A stretch of 9,556 nucleotides of DNA. Origin: Deltaproteobacteria bacterium UBA3076 (GTDB lineage: Bacteria > Desulfobacterota > Dissulfuribacteria > Dissulfuribacterales > UBA3076). The notes beneath the pieces were generated by a model, which was given only the letters and a program-made list of their open reading frames with translations, searched no databases and was not told the DNA's origin. Location of the stretch: the NCBI GenBank assembly GCA_002367355.1, contig DFBQ01000106.1, positions 1 to 9,556 on the forward strand. Reading direction: 5' to 3'. A program made the position numbers and the translations under genes. Below, piece by piece: positions 1 through 6,833 of this stretch. The stretch's first letter is position 1. Every line of letters starts with the position of its first letter.

Positions 1-4
1 TAAA

Positions 5-1597
5 GTGATAAATGAAGGATGCCATATATTCAAAAGAGCCTTTTGTAAAATGAAAGCTGAACAGTCTGCCTTAGCAAGAAAAATACAGGAATTGACCGTA
101 CTTTACGAGATCAGCCAACTGCTGGTCTCTATTCCTGATCCAAAAGAGGCATTAGGCCCTGTTTTGGACATCCTTCATTCTAAAATGGGTATGAAGAGAG
201 GAACAATAACCCTTTTAGACCCTGATACTCAAGAATTGGGTATAAAAGCAGCTCACGGGCTGACCGACCAGGAAAGGCAAAGGGGCCATTATCAAATAGG
301 CGAAGGGATTACAGGAAAGGTGGTAGAAACCGGAGAGCCTGTCATTGTCCCACATATAGGGGAGGAACCTCTGTTCTTAAACCGCACCAAGGCCCGCGGG
401 GATATCCGGAAGAGCAATATATCCTTTATTTGTGTACCCATCAAAATAGGTTCCTTTACTTATGGAACACTCAGTGCGGATCGACTTTTCAGCGAGGAAA
501 TTTCTTTTGAGGAAGACCTGAGACTACTGACCATTATTGCTTCCAATGTTGCCCAAGCCATAAAAATCAGCCGTATGATGGGGGAGGAAAAGGACCGCCT
601 ATGGCATGAAAACATTACATTACGGGAGCAGCTCAAAGAACGATATAGCTTTTACAATATTGTGGGCAGGAGCAACAAGATGAGAGAGGTCTTTGAAATG
701 ATCGACAAGGTCTCAGCAAGCGATGCTTCCGTACTCATCAGAGGAGAGAGCGGGACAGGCAAAGAGCTTGTGGCTAATGCCATCCACTACAACAGCTTGA
801 GGGCGGAAGGACCGTTTATCAAGGTAAACTGTGCTGCTCTTCCGGAAACACTGATAGAAAGCGAGCTGTTCGGACATGAAAAGGGGGCTTTTACCGGGGC
901 AACGCAAAGGAGGATAGGCAAATTTGAGCGTGCCCATAGAGGCACTCTGTTTCTGGACGAGATCGGGACCCTTAATCTCGCTGCCCAGGCCAAGATCCTG
1001 AGAGCGCTCCAGGAAAAAGAACTGGAACGGGTTGGAGGGGATGATACCATAAAAGTTGATGTACGAATTATCACCGCGACCAACAAGCCTCTGGAAAAGG
1101 CCCTTGATAAAGGAAGCTTCAGGGAAGATCTTTATTATCGCTTAAACATATTTCCAATCTACCTGCCGCCTTTACGGGAGAGAAAAACGGATGTTCTCCT
1201 GTTGGCGGATTATTTCCTTGAGAAGTACAGGAAGAAATACAAAAAAGACGTGAAAAGGATCACCACTCCTGCCATTGATATGCTCATGCGCTATCACTGG
1301 CCTGGAAATGTGCGGGAACTGGAAAACTGCATGGAGCGGGCCATGCTTCTCTGTAATAATCATGCTGTCCACAGCTACAACTTGCCTCCGAGCCTTCAGA
1401 CATCCGAGTCATCAGAGACAGTTCCTTCCGGCTCGTTATCATCTGCCATGGCCGTTTTCGAAAAGGAATATATTGCTGATGCATTAAAAAATGCGCGTGG
1501 CAATATAGCCAAAGCAGCAAGGCTCCTTGACACATCCGAAAGAATTCTGGGCCTCAGGGTAAAGAAATACGGTATTCAGTCTAAACAATTCCGTTAA
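5..1597 (+). CDS. nifA: Sigma-54-dependent transcriptional activator, NifA-like (GAF-AAA+-HTH)
   Basis: An enhancer-binding activator of sigma-54 RNA polymerase; the architecture and C-terminal helix best match NifA, which switches on nitrogenase genes. An N-terminal GAF sensor spans about residues 35-190. The AAA+ domain starts near 215 and shows Walker A GESGTGKE (247-254), the sigma-54 contact loop GAFTGA (294-299), Walker B LFLDEIG (315-321) and the arginine-finger region FREDLYYRL (372-380), all intact. A Fis-type HTH follows (about 488-528, ending GLRVKKYGI). The GTG at 5 is four bases from the window edge and the frame is open further upstream, so the true start may lie outside. ATG at 50 (MKAEQ..., residue 16) is the alternative and fits NifA N-termini, which begin shortly before [12 protein letters not shown], but it has no clear Shine-Dalgarno. 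No nif structural gene is visible. Sigma-54 activator is certain; the NifA assignment is likely but rests on resemblance. Confidence 0.9.
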   Translation: MINEGCHIFKRAFCKMKAEQSALARKIQELTVLYEISQLLVSIPDPKEALGPVLDILHSKMGMKRGTITLLDPDTQELGIKAAHGLTDQERQRGHYQIGEGITGKVVETGEPVIVPHIGEEPLFLNRTKARGDIRKSNISFICVPIKIGSFTYGTLSADRLFSEEISFEEDLRLLTIIASNVAQAIKISRMMGEEKDRLWHENITLREQLKERYSFYNIVGRSNKMREVFEMIDKVSASDASVLIRGESGTGKELVANAIHYNSLRAEGPFIKVNCAALPETLIESELFGHEKGAFTGATQRRIGKFERAHRGTLFLDEIGTLNLAAQAKILRALQEKELERVGGDDTIKVDVRIITATNKPLEKALDKGSFREDLYYRLNIFPIYLPPLRERKTDVLLLADYFLEKYRKKYKKDVKRITTPAIDMLMRYHWPGNVRELENCMERAMLLCNNHAVHSYNLPPSLQTSESSETVPSGSLSSAMAVFEKEYIADALKNARGNIAKAARLLDTSERILGLRVKKYGIQSKQFR

Positions 1598-1682
1598 ATT
1601 TGGAAATAAAGCATCATGGATTTTACCCAACCGCGCCCTTGCACGGACGCACGTTCCTCACGCACTGATTGCCCTCATTATA

Positions 1683-1711
1683 TTGCATCTTGCTACACAG
1701 AATAGTAGAAT
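1683..1711 (+). promoter_or_regulatory. Possible sigma-70 promoter for the toxin-antitoxin pair
   Basis: A TTGCAT box (1683-1688) is followed by a 17-base spacer and TAGAAT (1706-1711). The -10 matches 5 of 6 consensus bases, the -35 only 3 of 6. It lies 47 bases upstream of the antitoxin ATG at 1759. The rest of the 1598-1758 gap holds no ORF, terminator hairpin or repeat that I can support. Confidence 0.3.
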
Positions 1712-1758
1712 AACATCACCGGAATGTGAGATTTAAAAGAAGATTGGGGGGAGATAAT

Positions 1759-1977
1759 ATGGCTACCGCTGTGAGAATTTCGGAAAGGCTTGTCCATGAA
1801 GCCAGAAAATACAGCAGGATTGAGCAGAGATCCATAACTGGTCAGATCGAGTATTGGGCAAGAATTGGTAAATGCGTTCAGGAAAACCCGGAATTAACAT
1901 ATAGCCTGATAAAGGAAATATTGATTGGAATTGAAGAATTAGACCATGGAGAGAAGACGGAATATAAGTTTGGTTAA
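1759..1977 (+). CDS. ParD-like type II antitoxin
   Basis: A 72-residue protein matching the ParD-like antitoxin family (the one in which MATAVRIS opens the protein and EYWARIGK lies mid-sequence). Its role would be to bind and neutralise the toxin encoded 6 bases downstream and to repress their shared promoter. The N-terminal half (ATAVRISERLVHEARKYS) fits a ribbon-helix-helix-type DNA-binding fold; the C-terminal half (about 40-72) would wrap the toxin. The ATG at 1759 is preferred over the in-frame upstream start at 1726, because a strong GGGGGGAG Shine-Dalgarno (1746-1753) sits just before it and family proteins begin at this Met. Family recognition is from memory of conserved blocks. Confidence 0.85.
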   Translation: MATAVRISERLVHEARKYSRIEQRSITGQIEYWARIGKCVQENPELTYSLIKEILIGIEELDHGEKTEYKFG

Positions 1978-1983
1978 CAGCGT

Positions 1984-2265
1984 ATGGCCATATATCAATC
2001 CAGAATATTTGAAAAAAGAGTTAAGAGATTTTCTAAAAAAGAAAAGAAGATACTGGATCAAGAAATAAAAAGGATAGTAGGCAATCCTTCGATAGGACAG
2101 GAAAAGAAAGGAGACCTTTCCGGTGTATATGTCTATAAATTTAAGATCAAAACACTCCAGTACCTCCTGGCCTATCGGATTTTTGAAGATAATTTGGAAT
2201 TAATCATGCTCGGTCCTCACGAAAATTATTATCGCGACTTGAAGAGCTATCTGAAACGAAAATGA
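1984..2265 (+). CDS. RelE/ParE-superfamily type II toxin
   Basis: A 93-residue, lysine-rich basic protein of the RelE/ParE toxin fold. It begins six bases after the antitoxin stop, the usual antitoxin-first order, and has no obvious ribosome site of its own, so translational coupling is likely. Family signatures are the central L-SGVYVYKFKIKTLQYLLAYRI strand region (about residues 45-66) and the C-terminal LIMLGPHENYYRDLK motif (73-87). RelE members cleave mRNA at the ribosome and ParE members poison gyrase; the sequence alone does not say which applies. The coding end is intact, but a mobile-element terminus begins 5 bases past the stop codon. Confidence 0.85.
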   Translation: MAIYQSRIFEKRVKRFSKKEKKILDQEIKRIVGNPSIGQEKKGDLSGVYVYKFKIKTLQYLLAYRIFEDNLELIMLGPHENYYRDLKSYLKRK

Positions 2266-2328
2266 AATAAGGGCCTGGTAAAAAATAAATTGGTAGAATT
2301 CACGCCCGGATTTGCCATAGATTTAGTC

Positions 2329-2476
2329 GTAACTTCTCAATAAGTTGTAGTAGATTACTTTTTGCGACTATTCACTGGATTCCTGCCTTCGCAGGAATGA
2401 CGTTTGGATGTAACTGCCCGTCATTCCTGCGAAGGCGGGAATCCAGACATCTTACCCTGAGTTATTGAGAAGTTAC
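2329..2476. mobile_element. Inner 148-bp MITE with 8-bp target duplication (IS66-like ends)
   Basis: Perfect 15-bp terminal inverted repeats GTAACTTCTCAATAA (2329-2343) and its complement (2462-2476). They are flanked on both sides by the direct repeat ATTTAGTC (2321-2328 and 2477-2484), a clean 8-bp target-site duplication. There is no coding capacity; the interior is mostly one large hairpin. Ends beginning GTAA together with 8-bp duplications are known traits of the IS66 family, so mobilisation by an IS66-type transposase is a reasonable inference. The duplication is still perfect, suggesting a fairly recent insertion. Confidence 0.78.
2375..2446. repeat. Paired dRS3-like palindromic repeats forming a 28-bp-arm hairpin
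   Basis: Arms 2375-2402 and 2419-2446 match at 27 of 28 bases as inverted repeats around a 16-base loop. Each arm contains its own 20-base palindrome of the form ATTCCTGC-4 bases-GCnGGAAT (2379-2398 and 2423-2442). That resembles the ATTCCC-N8-GGGAAT repeat called dRS3 in Neisseria and similar dispersed repeats in many proteobacterial genomes. It forms the core of the inner miniature element. Confidence 0.8.
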
Positions 2477-2641
2477 ATTTAGTCGATCTGATTGAGCAAA
2501 ACCGCAGGACTATCAGCGCTAATTCGAGGATTTTGCGATTGAGGATCGATTAAAGATGTGGTGAAAATGGGATGTGAAAATGCCAAGTTATTTTTTACCA
2601 GGCCCTAAGGGCAAATCGGGTAAGGGGGAGGTGACGAGCGT

Positions 2642-2713
2642 ATACAACGGCGTCTACTTGAACTGGTAGATTCGCTGTGCTCCTTTACCTGCCGGTTATG
2701 CGGAGAGTTAGGC
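2642..2713 (+). other. Weak candidate integron attC-like site upstream of the HNH gene
   Basis: GTTAGGC at 2707-2713 fits the attC R' consensus GTTRRRY, and the bases before it (GCCGGTTATGCGGAGA) partly follow the usual attC 3' half. An AAC-ending box (ATACAAC, 2642-2648) about 60 bases upstream could be R'' but breaks the consensus at one position. AACTGG (2661-2666) can pair with CCGGTT. Overall arm complementarity is poor. No integrase gene and no second site after the HNH gene was found. Confidence 0.18.
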
Positions 2714-2746
2714 ATGGCCTAGTCGACACGATTCGAAGGTAAACAC

Positions 2747-3118
2747 ATGCTGTCGAAAAAATCACGATTAGACAAAGACAAGATGGATCAAATCATTGCC
2801 GAGGCTCGGCGTCGGGAGAAAACCTATCGGGAGCAAGCGCTCAAGATGTACCCATGGATCTGTGCGCGATGCGGGCGCGAATTCACAGGCAAGAAACTTC
2901 GTGAACTCACGGTCCATCACAAGGATCACGACCACGATAACAATCCGCCTGACGGCAGCAACTGGGAACTGCTGTGTCTCTACTGCCACGACAATGAGCA
3001 CCAGCGGTATCTGGATGAGGAATGGCATGATAAAGCGTTGCCGGGAGACGAGCAAGAGCCACCCTCTACCTTCAAGGCGTTCGCTGGTCTTGATGCTTTG
3101 CTGAAGAATAAAAAGTAA
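2747..3118 (+). CDS. yajD: HNH nuclease of the YajD family
   Basis: A 123-residue cytoplasmic HNH endonuclease family protein, about the size of E. coli YajD. The zinc site is built from C39-x2-C42 and C77-x2-C80. The HNH core shows the HH pair H57-H58 (LTVHHKDHDHDNNP), N72 (DGSNWELLCLYC) and H81/H85, all of which look intact. The 25-residue charged N-terminus precedes the family block YREQALKMYPWICARC. The start is supported by GAAGG at 2735-2739, seven bases before the ATG. The cellular role of YajD proteins is poorly defined; DNA cleavage is inferred from the fold. The gene stands alone between mobile-element debris and a broken DUF2293 gene. Confidence 0.87.
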   Translation: MLSKKSRLDKDKMDQIIAEARRREKTYREQALKMYPWICARCGREFTGKKLRELTVHHKDHDHDNNPPDGSNWELLCLYCHDNEHQRYLDEEWHDKALPGDEQEPPSTFKAFAGLDALLKNKK

Positions 3119-3220
3119 CTGATCCAATAAACGGCAATGCCGACATGTTCATTACCGGTGATTCCCGGCAGTTGGGCAAGGCAATTATAGAGGTTTTTCT
3201 TGTATGAGTAAGTGTGGCTA

Positions 3221-3895
3221 ATGAAGCAAAGCAAAGACATAAGGGTCTTTATATCCACCACTGATTCTTCCTGTGATGAGTGTTGCGCGGATCTTGGCCG
3301 CCATGCCTGAATTACACTGACCAAAGATAAAGGAGCGCTTTGCCTGGCATGTGCTGACCTGAACCATCTTATCTTTCTCCCTTCCGGCGATGCAGCACTT
3401 ACCAGGCGCGCACGTAAGCACTCAACCCTGACTGCTGTTGTTTTGCAGTGGAGTCGTGCTCGTAAGCGATATGAACGGCAAGGATTGTTGGTAGAAGCTC
3501 AAGCCTTGGACGAGTTAGAAAGAGAATGTTTGACTGACAGCGAGGCCAGAGTTCGGAGGAGAGAACGTGCGGCAGAGCGCCGGGCGGAATTAGATCGCGA
3601 GTATGTGGAACGTTTTGCAGTGCATGTTCGAGAGCTTTTTCCTCAATGCCCTCCTGGAAGAGAGATTGCCATAGCTGAGCATGCTTGCCTTAAATACAGC
3701 GGCCGTATTGGTCGCTCGGCGGCTGCAAAAAGCTTCGATGAGGACTCGGTTCGATTAGCCGTTATCGCTCATATTCGTCACGCCGAGACACAATACGATG
3801 AGCTTCTGGCAAGAGGTTATGATAGATGGGACGCTCGCACACAAGTCGAAGAGGCGGTTGCTCGGGTATTGACTGAGTGGGGATCGCGGGAATAA
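3221..3895 (+). pseudogene. DUF2293 protein gene with a premature TGA codon
   Basis: From ATG 3221 the frame reads MKQSKDIRVF... for 29 codons, meets TGA at 3308-3310, then continues in the same frame to TAA at 3893-3895. Joined, the product is 224 codons. It has an N-terminal zinc ribbon (C18-x2-C21, then C41-x2-C44), the block ADLNHLIFLPSGDAALTRRA, a WSRARKRYERQG motif, an Arg/Glu-rich helix, and a DUF2293 C-terminus (AEHACLKYSGRIGRSAAAK, then HIRHAETQYDELLARGYDR). Family members have Trp at the TGA position (GRxAWITL), so one TGG-to-TGA change explains the break. A shorter product could begin at TTG 3443 (150 residues) and would lack the ribbon. TGA ends other genes here, so codon reassignment is unlikely. 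Function of DUF2293 is unknown. Confidence 0.75.
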
Positions 3896-3999
3896 TTGTG
3901 TTCAACATTAAACAGGGGAATCGCCCAGTCATTGGTGGGGAAAAGAAAAGGGGCTAAATCTGTTCTTGATTCATATCTCAGTTTTTCATGAGGCAATGC

Positions 4000-4107
4000 T
4001 TGACACAAATTACACATATACTCATGCGACGTCTTGGACTGCAACGGGCCATCTCACTTGATGCTGATTTCGAGCGTGAGGGCTTTGAACTGCTTCCCCC
4101 ACCATAA
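4000..4107 (+). pseudogene. C-terminal remnant of a PIN-domain (VapC-like) toxin
   Basis: In the frame of ATG 4024 the peptide LTQITHILMRRLGLQ then RAISLDADFEREGFELLPPP ends at TAA 4105-4107. This matches the end of PIN-domain ribonucleases, whose C-termini read roughly SLTDC-SFVxMRRLG--xAxxxDxxFExxGFxxL. An in-frame TGA at 3967-3969 and the absence of upstream homology show that the N-terminal catalytic part is missing; the acidic residue of the TD motif also reads Q here. The rest of 3896-3999 shows no recognisable gene. Recognition rests on a short stretch. Confidence 0.5.
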
Positions 4108-4125
4108 GCTTAAGAAAGGATCAAC

Positions 4126-4479
4126 ATGGCCAATAACAGACAGAACGTTGTTGTCCTTGGGGCAAGCCCGAAGGCGGATCGGTACTCCAACCAAGCAGTA
4201 CGACTCTTAGTCGAACACGGATACCACGTTATTCCTGTCCACCCCGCGGTTGAAACCATTGAAGGCTTGGCGGTTACCCGCAAGCTGACTGACATCACGG
4301 ACAACATTGATACGCTTACCGTATACGTTTCAGAAACCGTGTCGTCTTCACTTCAGAACGACATACTCCAGCTTAATCCCGACAGGGTCATGTTCAATCC
4401 GGGCGCAGAGAACACGTCCCTGCGGATAACATTAGAACAGCATGGAATTCGCACAGAGGAGGCATGCACACTCGTGTGA
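4126..4479 (+). CDS. CoA-binding (YccU-type Rossmann) protein
   Basis: A 117-residue single-domain protein of the CoA_binding_2 family. The N-terminus NVVVLGASPKADRYSNQAVRLLVEHGYHVIPVHP (about 7-40) is the Rossmann strand-loop-helix with the GAS nucleotide loop and the SN/helix/V-PV-P pattern. The middle block (54-70) covers ITDNIDTLTVYVSETVS, and the VMFNPGAEN motif (about 89-97) precedes the C-terminal GIRTEEACTLV. These proteins bind coenzyme A or related nucleotides; a specific reaction is not established. ATG 4126 is supported by AAGAAAGGA at 4112-4120. It begins 18 bases after the PIN remnant stop and appears intact and monocistronic. Confidence 0.87.
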   Translation: MANNRQNVVVLGASPKADRYSNQAVRLLVEHGYHVIPVHPAVETIEGLAVTRKLTDITDNIDTLTVYVSETVSSSLQNDILQLNPDRVMFNPGAENTSLRITLEQHGIRTEEACTLV

Positions 4480-4526
4480 CTAAAAACGGGGCAATTCTGA
4501 AGAACTCGACAAATTGATCCGGGATA

Positions 4527-4553
4527 TTTCATGATGGCGCTGCCATCATGAAA
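4527..4553. repeat. 12-bp perfect inverted repeat upstream of the BrnT toxin
   Basis: Arms TTTCATGATGGC (4527-4538) and its exact complement (4542-4553) around the trinucleotide GCT. It lies 37 bases before the toxin start and 48 bases after the CoA-binding gene stop. No T-tract follows, so an intrinsic terminator is not well supported. An operator for the downstream pair or a processed hairpin is equally possible. Confidence 0.65.
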
Positions 4554-4590
4554 ATGCTGGTCATCACATTCTGCACTGAAAGAGACACTG

Positions 4591-4866
4591 ATGAATTTCA
4601 TATTCGAATGGGACGAAGACAAGGCCAGACGCAATGAGGCAAAACATGGCGTCAGCTTTCAAGAGGGTAAGACTGTCTTCAATGACCCGTTCGCGGTAAC
4701 TGTTCCTGATCCAGACCATTCGGAGCATGAGGACAGATGGCTTGACATCGGATTTACCTCAAGAGGCAGACTTGTCGTGGTATGGTATACTGAAAGAAAC
4801 GACCGAATACGCATAATCGGTTGCCGCAAGGCGACCAGAGATGAACGGAGCTGTTACAGGAAATGA
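4591..4866 (+). CDS. brnT: BrnT-family type II toxin
   Basis: A 91-residue ribonuclease-type toxin of the BrnT family (RelE-like fold). Conserved features are FEWDEDKARRNEAKHGVSF (residues 5-23), the FNDPFA turn, the mid-protein E-D-RW-DIGFTSRGRLVVVWYTER strand set (about 46-70), and the terminal RIRIIGCRKATRDERSCYRK (72-91), which carries the basic and aromatic residues tied to RNA cleavage in the family. It is the first gene of a pair; its stop overlaps the partner start by 4 bases (ATGA, 4863-4866), and toxin-first order is normal for BrnT. A weak GAGAC lies before the ATG. The hairpin 37 bases upstream may be the operator. Confidence 0.85.
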   Translation: MNFIFEWDEDKARRNEAKHGVSFQEGKTVFNDPFAVTVPDPDHSEHEDRWLDIGFTSRGRLVVVWYTERNDRIRIIGCRKATRDERSCYRK

Positions 4867-5114
4867 ACACATCTAATGACAACACGAACGAAATGAGAGA
4901 GGAGTACGACTTCTCTCAGGGGGTCAGGGGTAAGCACTACCGTGCCTACAGATCCGGCCATACGGTCCAGGTGACGAAGGCAGACGGTACGGTTGAAGAG
5001 CGTCATTTCACCCTCGAAGATGGTGCGGTGATGCTTGATCCAGACCTCAGGTCCCGATTCCCCGATTCGGAGTCAGTGAACAGGGCTCTACGCTCGCTGG
5101 CGGTTCACAGTTGA
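4863..5114 (+). CDS. Probable antitoxin partner of BrnT
   Basis: An 83-residue acidic protein starting inside the toxin stop codon, so translation is coupled. It opens with a polar leader and MREEYDFSQGVRGKHYRAYRSG (residues 11-32), a block seen in many small antitoxin-like proteins paired with BrnT or HigB-type toxins. A VQVTKADGTVEERHFTLEDGAVMLDPDLRSRF middle follows, then the motif FPDSESVNRALRSL (66-79), common at antitoxin C-termini. The last part looks like a short ribbon-helix-helix-type dimerisation and DNA-binding element. It is not the classical BrnA sequence. The antitoxin role is inferred from position and these motifs. Confidence 0.75.
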   Translation: MNTSNDNTNEMREEYDFSQGVRGKHYRAYRSGHTVQVTKADGTVEERHFTLEDGAVMLDPDLRSRFPDSESVNRALRSLAVHS

Positions 5115-5198
5115 TGCCGCGGAGGGCAGAACAAGCCAGATGTACGGGATCTCCTATCGTCGGCCCGTGATCTGTGCGTTGGCCGGGAGAGGAAATAC

Positions 5199-6833
5199 AT
5201 GATAGAAAAAAAGGGGAACGGTGCCAATCTCGGCTTTGAGAATCAATTATGGGCTGCGGCCGACAAGCTTCGGGGGCACATGGACGCCTCCGAGTACAAG
5301 CATGTGGTTCTCGGGTTGATCTTTCTGAAATACATCTCCGACGCCTTCCAGGCCAAACACAATCAGTTGGAAGCGACCAAGGACACCGAATACACTGACC
5401 CGGAAGACCGTGATGAGTATTCAGCCGCCAACATTTTCTGGGTGCCGAAGGAAGCCCGCTGGGCCAAGCTGCAGGCCAGCGCCAAGCAGCCGTCCATCGG
5501 CAAACTCGTTGATGACGCCATGGTGGCCATTGAAAAAGAGAACGCGAAGCTCAAGGGCGTTCTGCCAAAGGACTATGCCCGCCCGTCGCTGGACAAACAC
5601 CGCCTGGGCGAGCTCATCGACCTAGTTAGTAAAATCGGCCTAGGTGATGAAGACTCACGATCAAAAGACATTCTGGGCCGGGTTTATGAATACTTTCTCG
5701 GTCGTTTTGCTGATGCAGAAGGGAGAAGGGGAGGCGAATACTACACGCCAAGGTGTATAGTGAAACTTCTTGTCCGAATGATCGAACCTTTCAAAGGCCG
5801 CGTATTGGACCCCTGTTGCGGGGCTGGCGGCATGTTTGTCCAAAGCGAACGCTTCGTGAAGGAGCACGGTGGTCGGCTGGGCGACATCGCCATCTACGGT
5901 CAGGAATCCAACCCCACAACCTGGCGGCTGGCCATGATGAACCTGGCCATCCGGGGTCTCGACGCTAACCTTGGCGGGCAACACGCGGACAGCTTTCATA
6001 ACGACCTGCACAAAGACCTTCGGGCCGATTTCATTCTCGCCAATCCGCCTTTTAATATGAGCGACTGGGGCGGCGAGCGCGTGCGGGAAGACGCCCGTTG
6101 GAAACACGGCATCCCGCCGGTGAACAACGCCAACTACGCCTGGATTCAGCATTTCATCCATCACCTGTCGCCCACGGGCATCGCCGGATTCGTCATGGCC
6201 AACGGGTCCATGTCCACCAACACCACAAGCGAGGGTGAAATCCGCAGGAGTATCATCGAAAATGACTTGGTGGACTGCATGATCGCGCTGCCTGGCCAGC
6301 TTTTTTACACGACGCAGATTCCGGTGTGCCTCTGGTTTGTGGCCCGGAACAAGAAGAACGGCAAATTCCGCAACCGCAGCGGCCACACACTTTTTATCGA
6401 TGCCCGCAAGATGGGTGCACTCATCGACCGAACCCACAGGGATTTCTCCGAAGAAGAGATCGACAAGATCGCCGCGACCTACCATGCCTGGCGCCTGTCT
6501 GCGTGCGGTGACGCACAGGCAGGCGGAGATGTAGGGGCAAATGTAGGGACAGATGTAGGGGCGAACCTAAGTGTTCGCCCTTGCCCTTATGAGGACGTGC
6601 CAGGCTTCTGTAAGAGCGCCGGCACTGACGAGATCAAAGAACACGGCTATGTGTTGACCCCGGGCCGGTACGTGGGCGCGGCTGTGATCGAGGACGACGG
6701 AGTTCCTTTTGAAGAGAAGATGGCCGGACTCTCGGCCACACTGTATGAGCAGTTCGCCGAAGCCGACCAGCTCGAAGCCACCATTAGGAAGAACTTGGAG
6801 GTTCTGGGTTATGGAGAAAGGAGGCAAGCATGA
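5199..6833 (+). CDS. hsdM: Type I restriction-modification methyltransferase subunit HsdM
   Basis: A 544-residue N6-adenine methyltransferase subunit that works with HsdS. An N-terminal helical HsdM domain (about 12-150; [23 protein letters not shown]) precedes the N6_Mtase domain. The SAM-binding motif is [12 protein letters not shown] (202-213), the catalytic motif NPPF is 282-285, and GEYYTP lies just before motif I. Start ATG 5199 has GGGAGAGG six bases upstream; the 84-base gap from 5115 shows no other feature. Residues about 433-463 are a foreign insertion: an [11 protein letters not shown] peptide plus three VGA/VGT repeats, placed between TYHAWR and [11 protein letters not shown], which lie nearly adjacent in relatives. 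Catalytic motifs are untouched, so activity is plausible. The stop overlaps hepT (ATGA). Confidence 0.95.
   Translation: MIEKKGNGANLGFENQLWAAADKLRGHMDASEYKHVVLGLIFLKYISDAFQAKHNQLEATKDTEYTDPEDRDEYSAANIFWVPKEARWAKLQASAKQPSIGKLVDDAMVAIEKENAKLKGVLPKDYARPSLDKHRLGELIDLVSKIGLGDEDSRSKDILGRVYEYFLGRFADAEGRRGGEYYTPRCIVKLLVRMIEPFKGRVLDPCCGAGGMFVQSERFVKEHGGRLGDIAIYGQESNPTTWRLAMMNLAIRGLDANLGGQHADSFHNDLHKDLRADFILANPPFNMSDWGGERVREDARWKHGIPPVNNANYAWIQHFIHHLSPTGIAGFVMANGSMSTNTTSEGEIRRSIIENDLVDCMIALPGQLFYTTQIPVCLWFVARNKKNGKFRNRSGHTLFIDARKMGALIDRTHRDFSEEEIDKIAATYHAWRLSACGDAQAGGDVGANVGTDVGANLSVRPCPYEDVPGFCKSAGTDEIKEHGYVLTPGRYVGAAVIEDDGVPFEEKMAGLSATLYEQFAEADQLEATIRKNLEVLGYGERRQA
6494..6526 (+). repeat. Palindromic coding repeat, copy 1 (in hsdM)
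   Basis: A 33-base imperfect palindrome beginning CCTGTCTGCGTGCGG and ending CACAGGCAGGCGG. It is identical at 31 of 33 bases to copy 2 in hsdS (8097-8129). It is read in frame as [11 protein letters not shown] and enlarges an HsdM loop without breaking the gene. Confidence 0.8.
6528..6580 (+). repeat. Three 12-bp tandem repeats plus 8-bp hairpin inside hsdM
   Basis: GATGTAGGGGCA (6528-6539), AATGTAGGGACA (6540-6551) and GATGTAGGGGCG (6552-6563) encode DVGA, NVGT and DVGA. The last runs into an 8-bp perfect inverted repeat GGGCGAAC (6559-6566) / GTTCGCCC (6573-6580). This resembles the GTAGGGGCG dispersed repeats known between genes in many genomes, here translated within a protein. Confidence 0.75.

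Larger units (their letters stand above)
2271..2605. mobile_element. Outer miniature element with 23-bp terminal inverted repeats, interrupted by a second element
   Basis: Terminal repeats 2271-2293 and 2583-2605 start GGGCCTGGTAAAAAATAA and match at 22 of 23 bases as inverted repeats. Both ends are flanked by TAA (2268-2270 and 2606-2608), consistent with a 3-bp target duplication. Removing the inserted inner element and one copy of its 8-bp duplication leaves about 179 bp with no recognisable transposase, so it would need an enzyme supplied in trans. Three-base TNA-type duplications occur in parts of the IS5 family, but I cannot assign the family. The insertion sits immediately downstream of the toxin gene without damaging it. 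Confidence 0.65.

Noticed and set aside
2375..2446. CRISPR-like repeat pair or rho-independent terminator
   Set aside because: There are only two inverted units and no regular spacers, and no T-tract follows the stem; the 15-bp ends and target duplication show it is the core of a miniature element.
3119..3220. Second attC or terminator after the HNH gene
   Set aside because: GTTGGGC near 3172 fits GTTRRRY, but no matching upstream box or stem could be drawn, and no hairpin with a T-tract is present.
3308..3310. TGA as selenocysteine or reassigned Trp codon
   Set aside because: Relatives have Trp, not Cys, at this site; TGA ends several other genes here, and no other in-frame TGA supports reassignment. 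A nonsense mutation is simpler.
3896..3999. Short frame from TTG 3896 (MCSTLNRGIAQSLV...) as a gene
   Set aside because: About 31 codons, no family match and no ribosome site; treated as non-coding debris before the PIN remnant.
3999..4020. TTGACA followed by TATACT as a promoter
   Set aside because: The spacer is about 11 bases, too short for a sigma-70 promoter, and the stretch lies within the PIN remnant frame.
5661..6485. Long minus-strand open frame (274 codons) opposite hsdM
   Set aside because: It lies wholly antisense to conserved HsdM motifs, with no family resemblance and no ribosome site; it is a codon-usage shadow.
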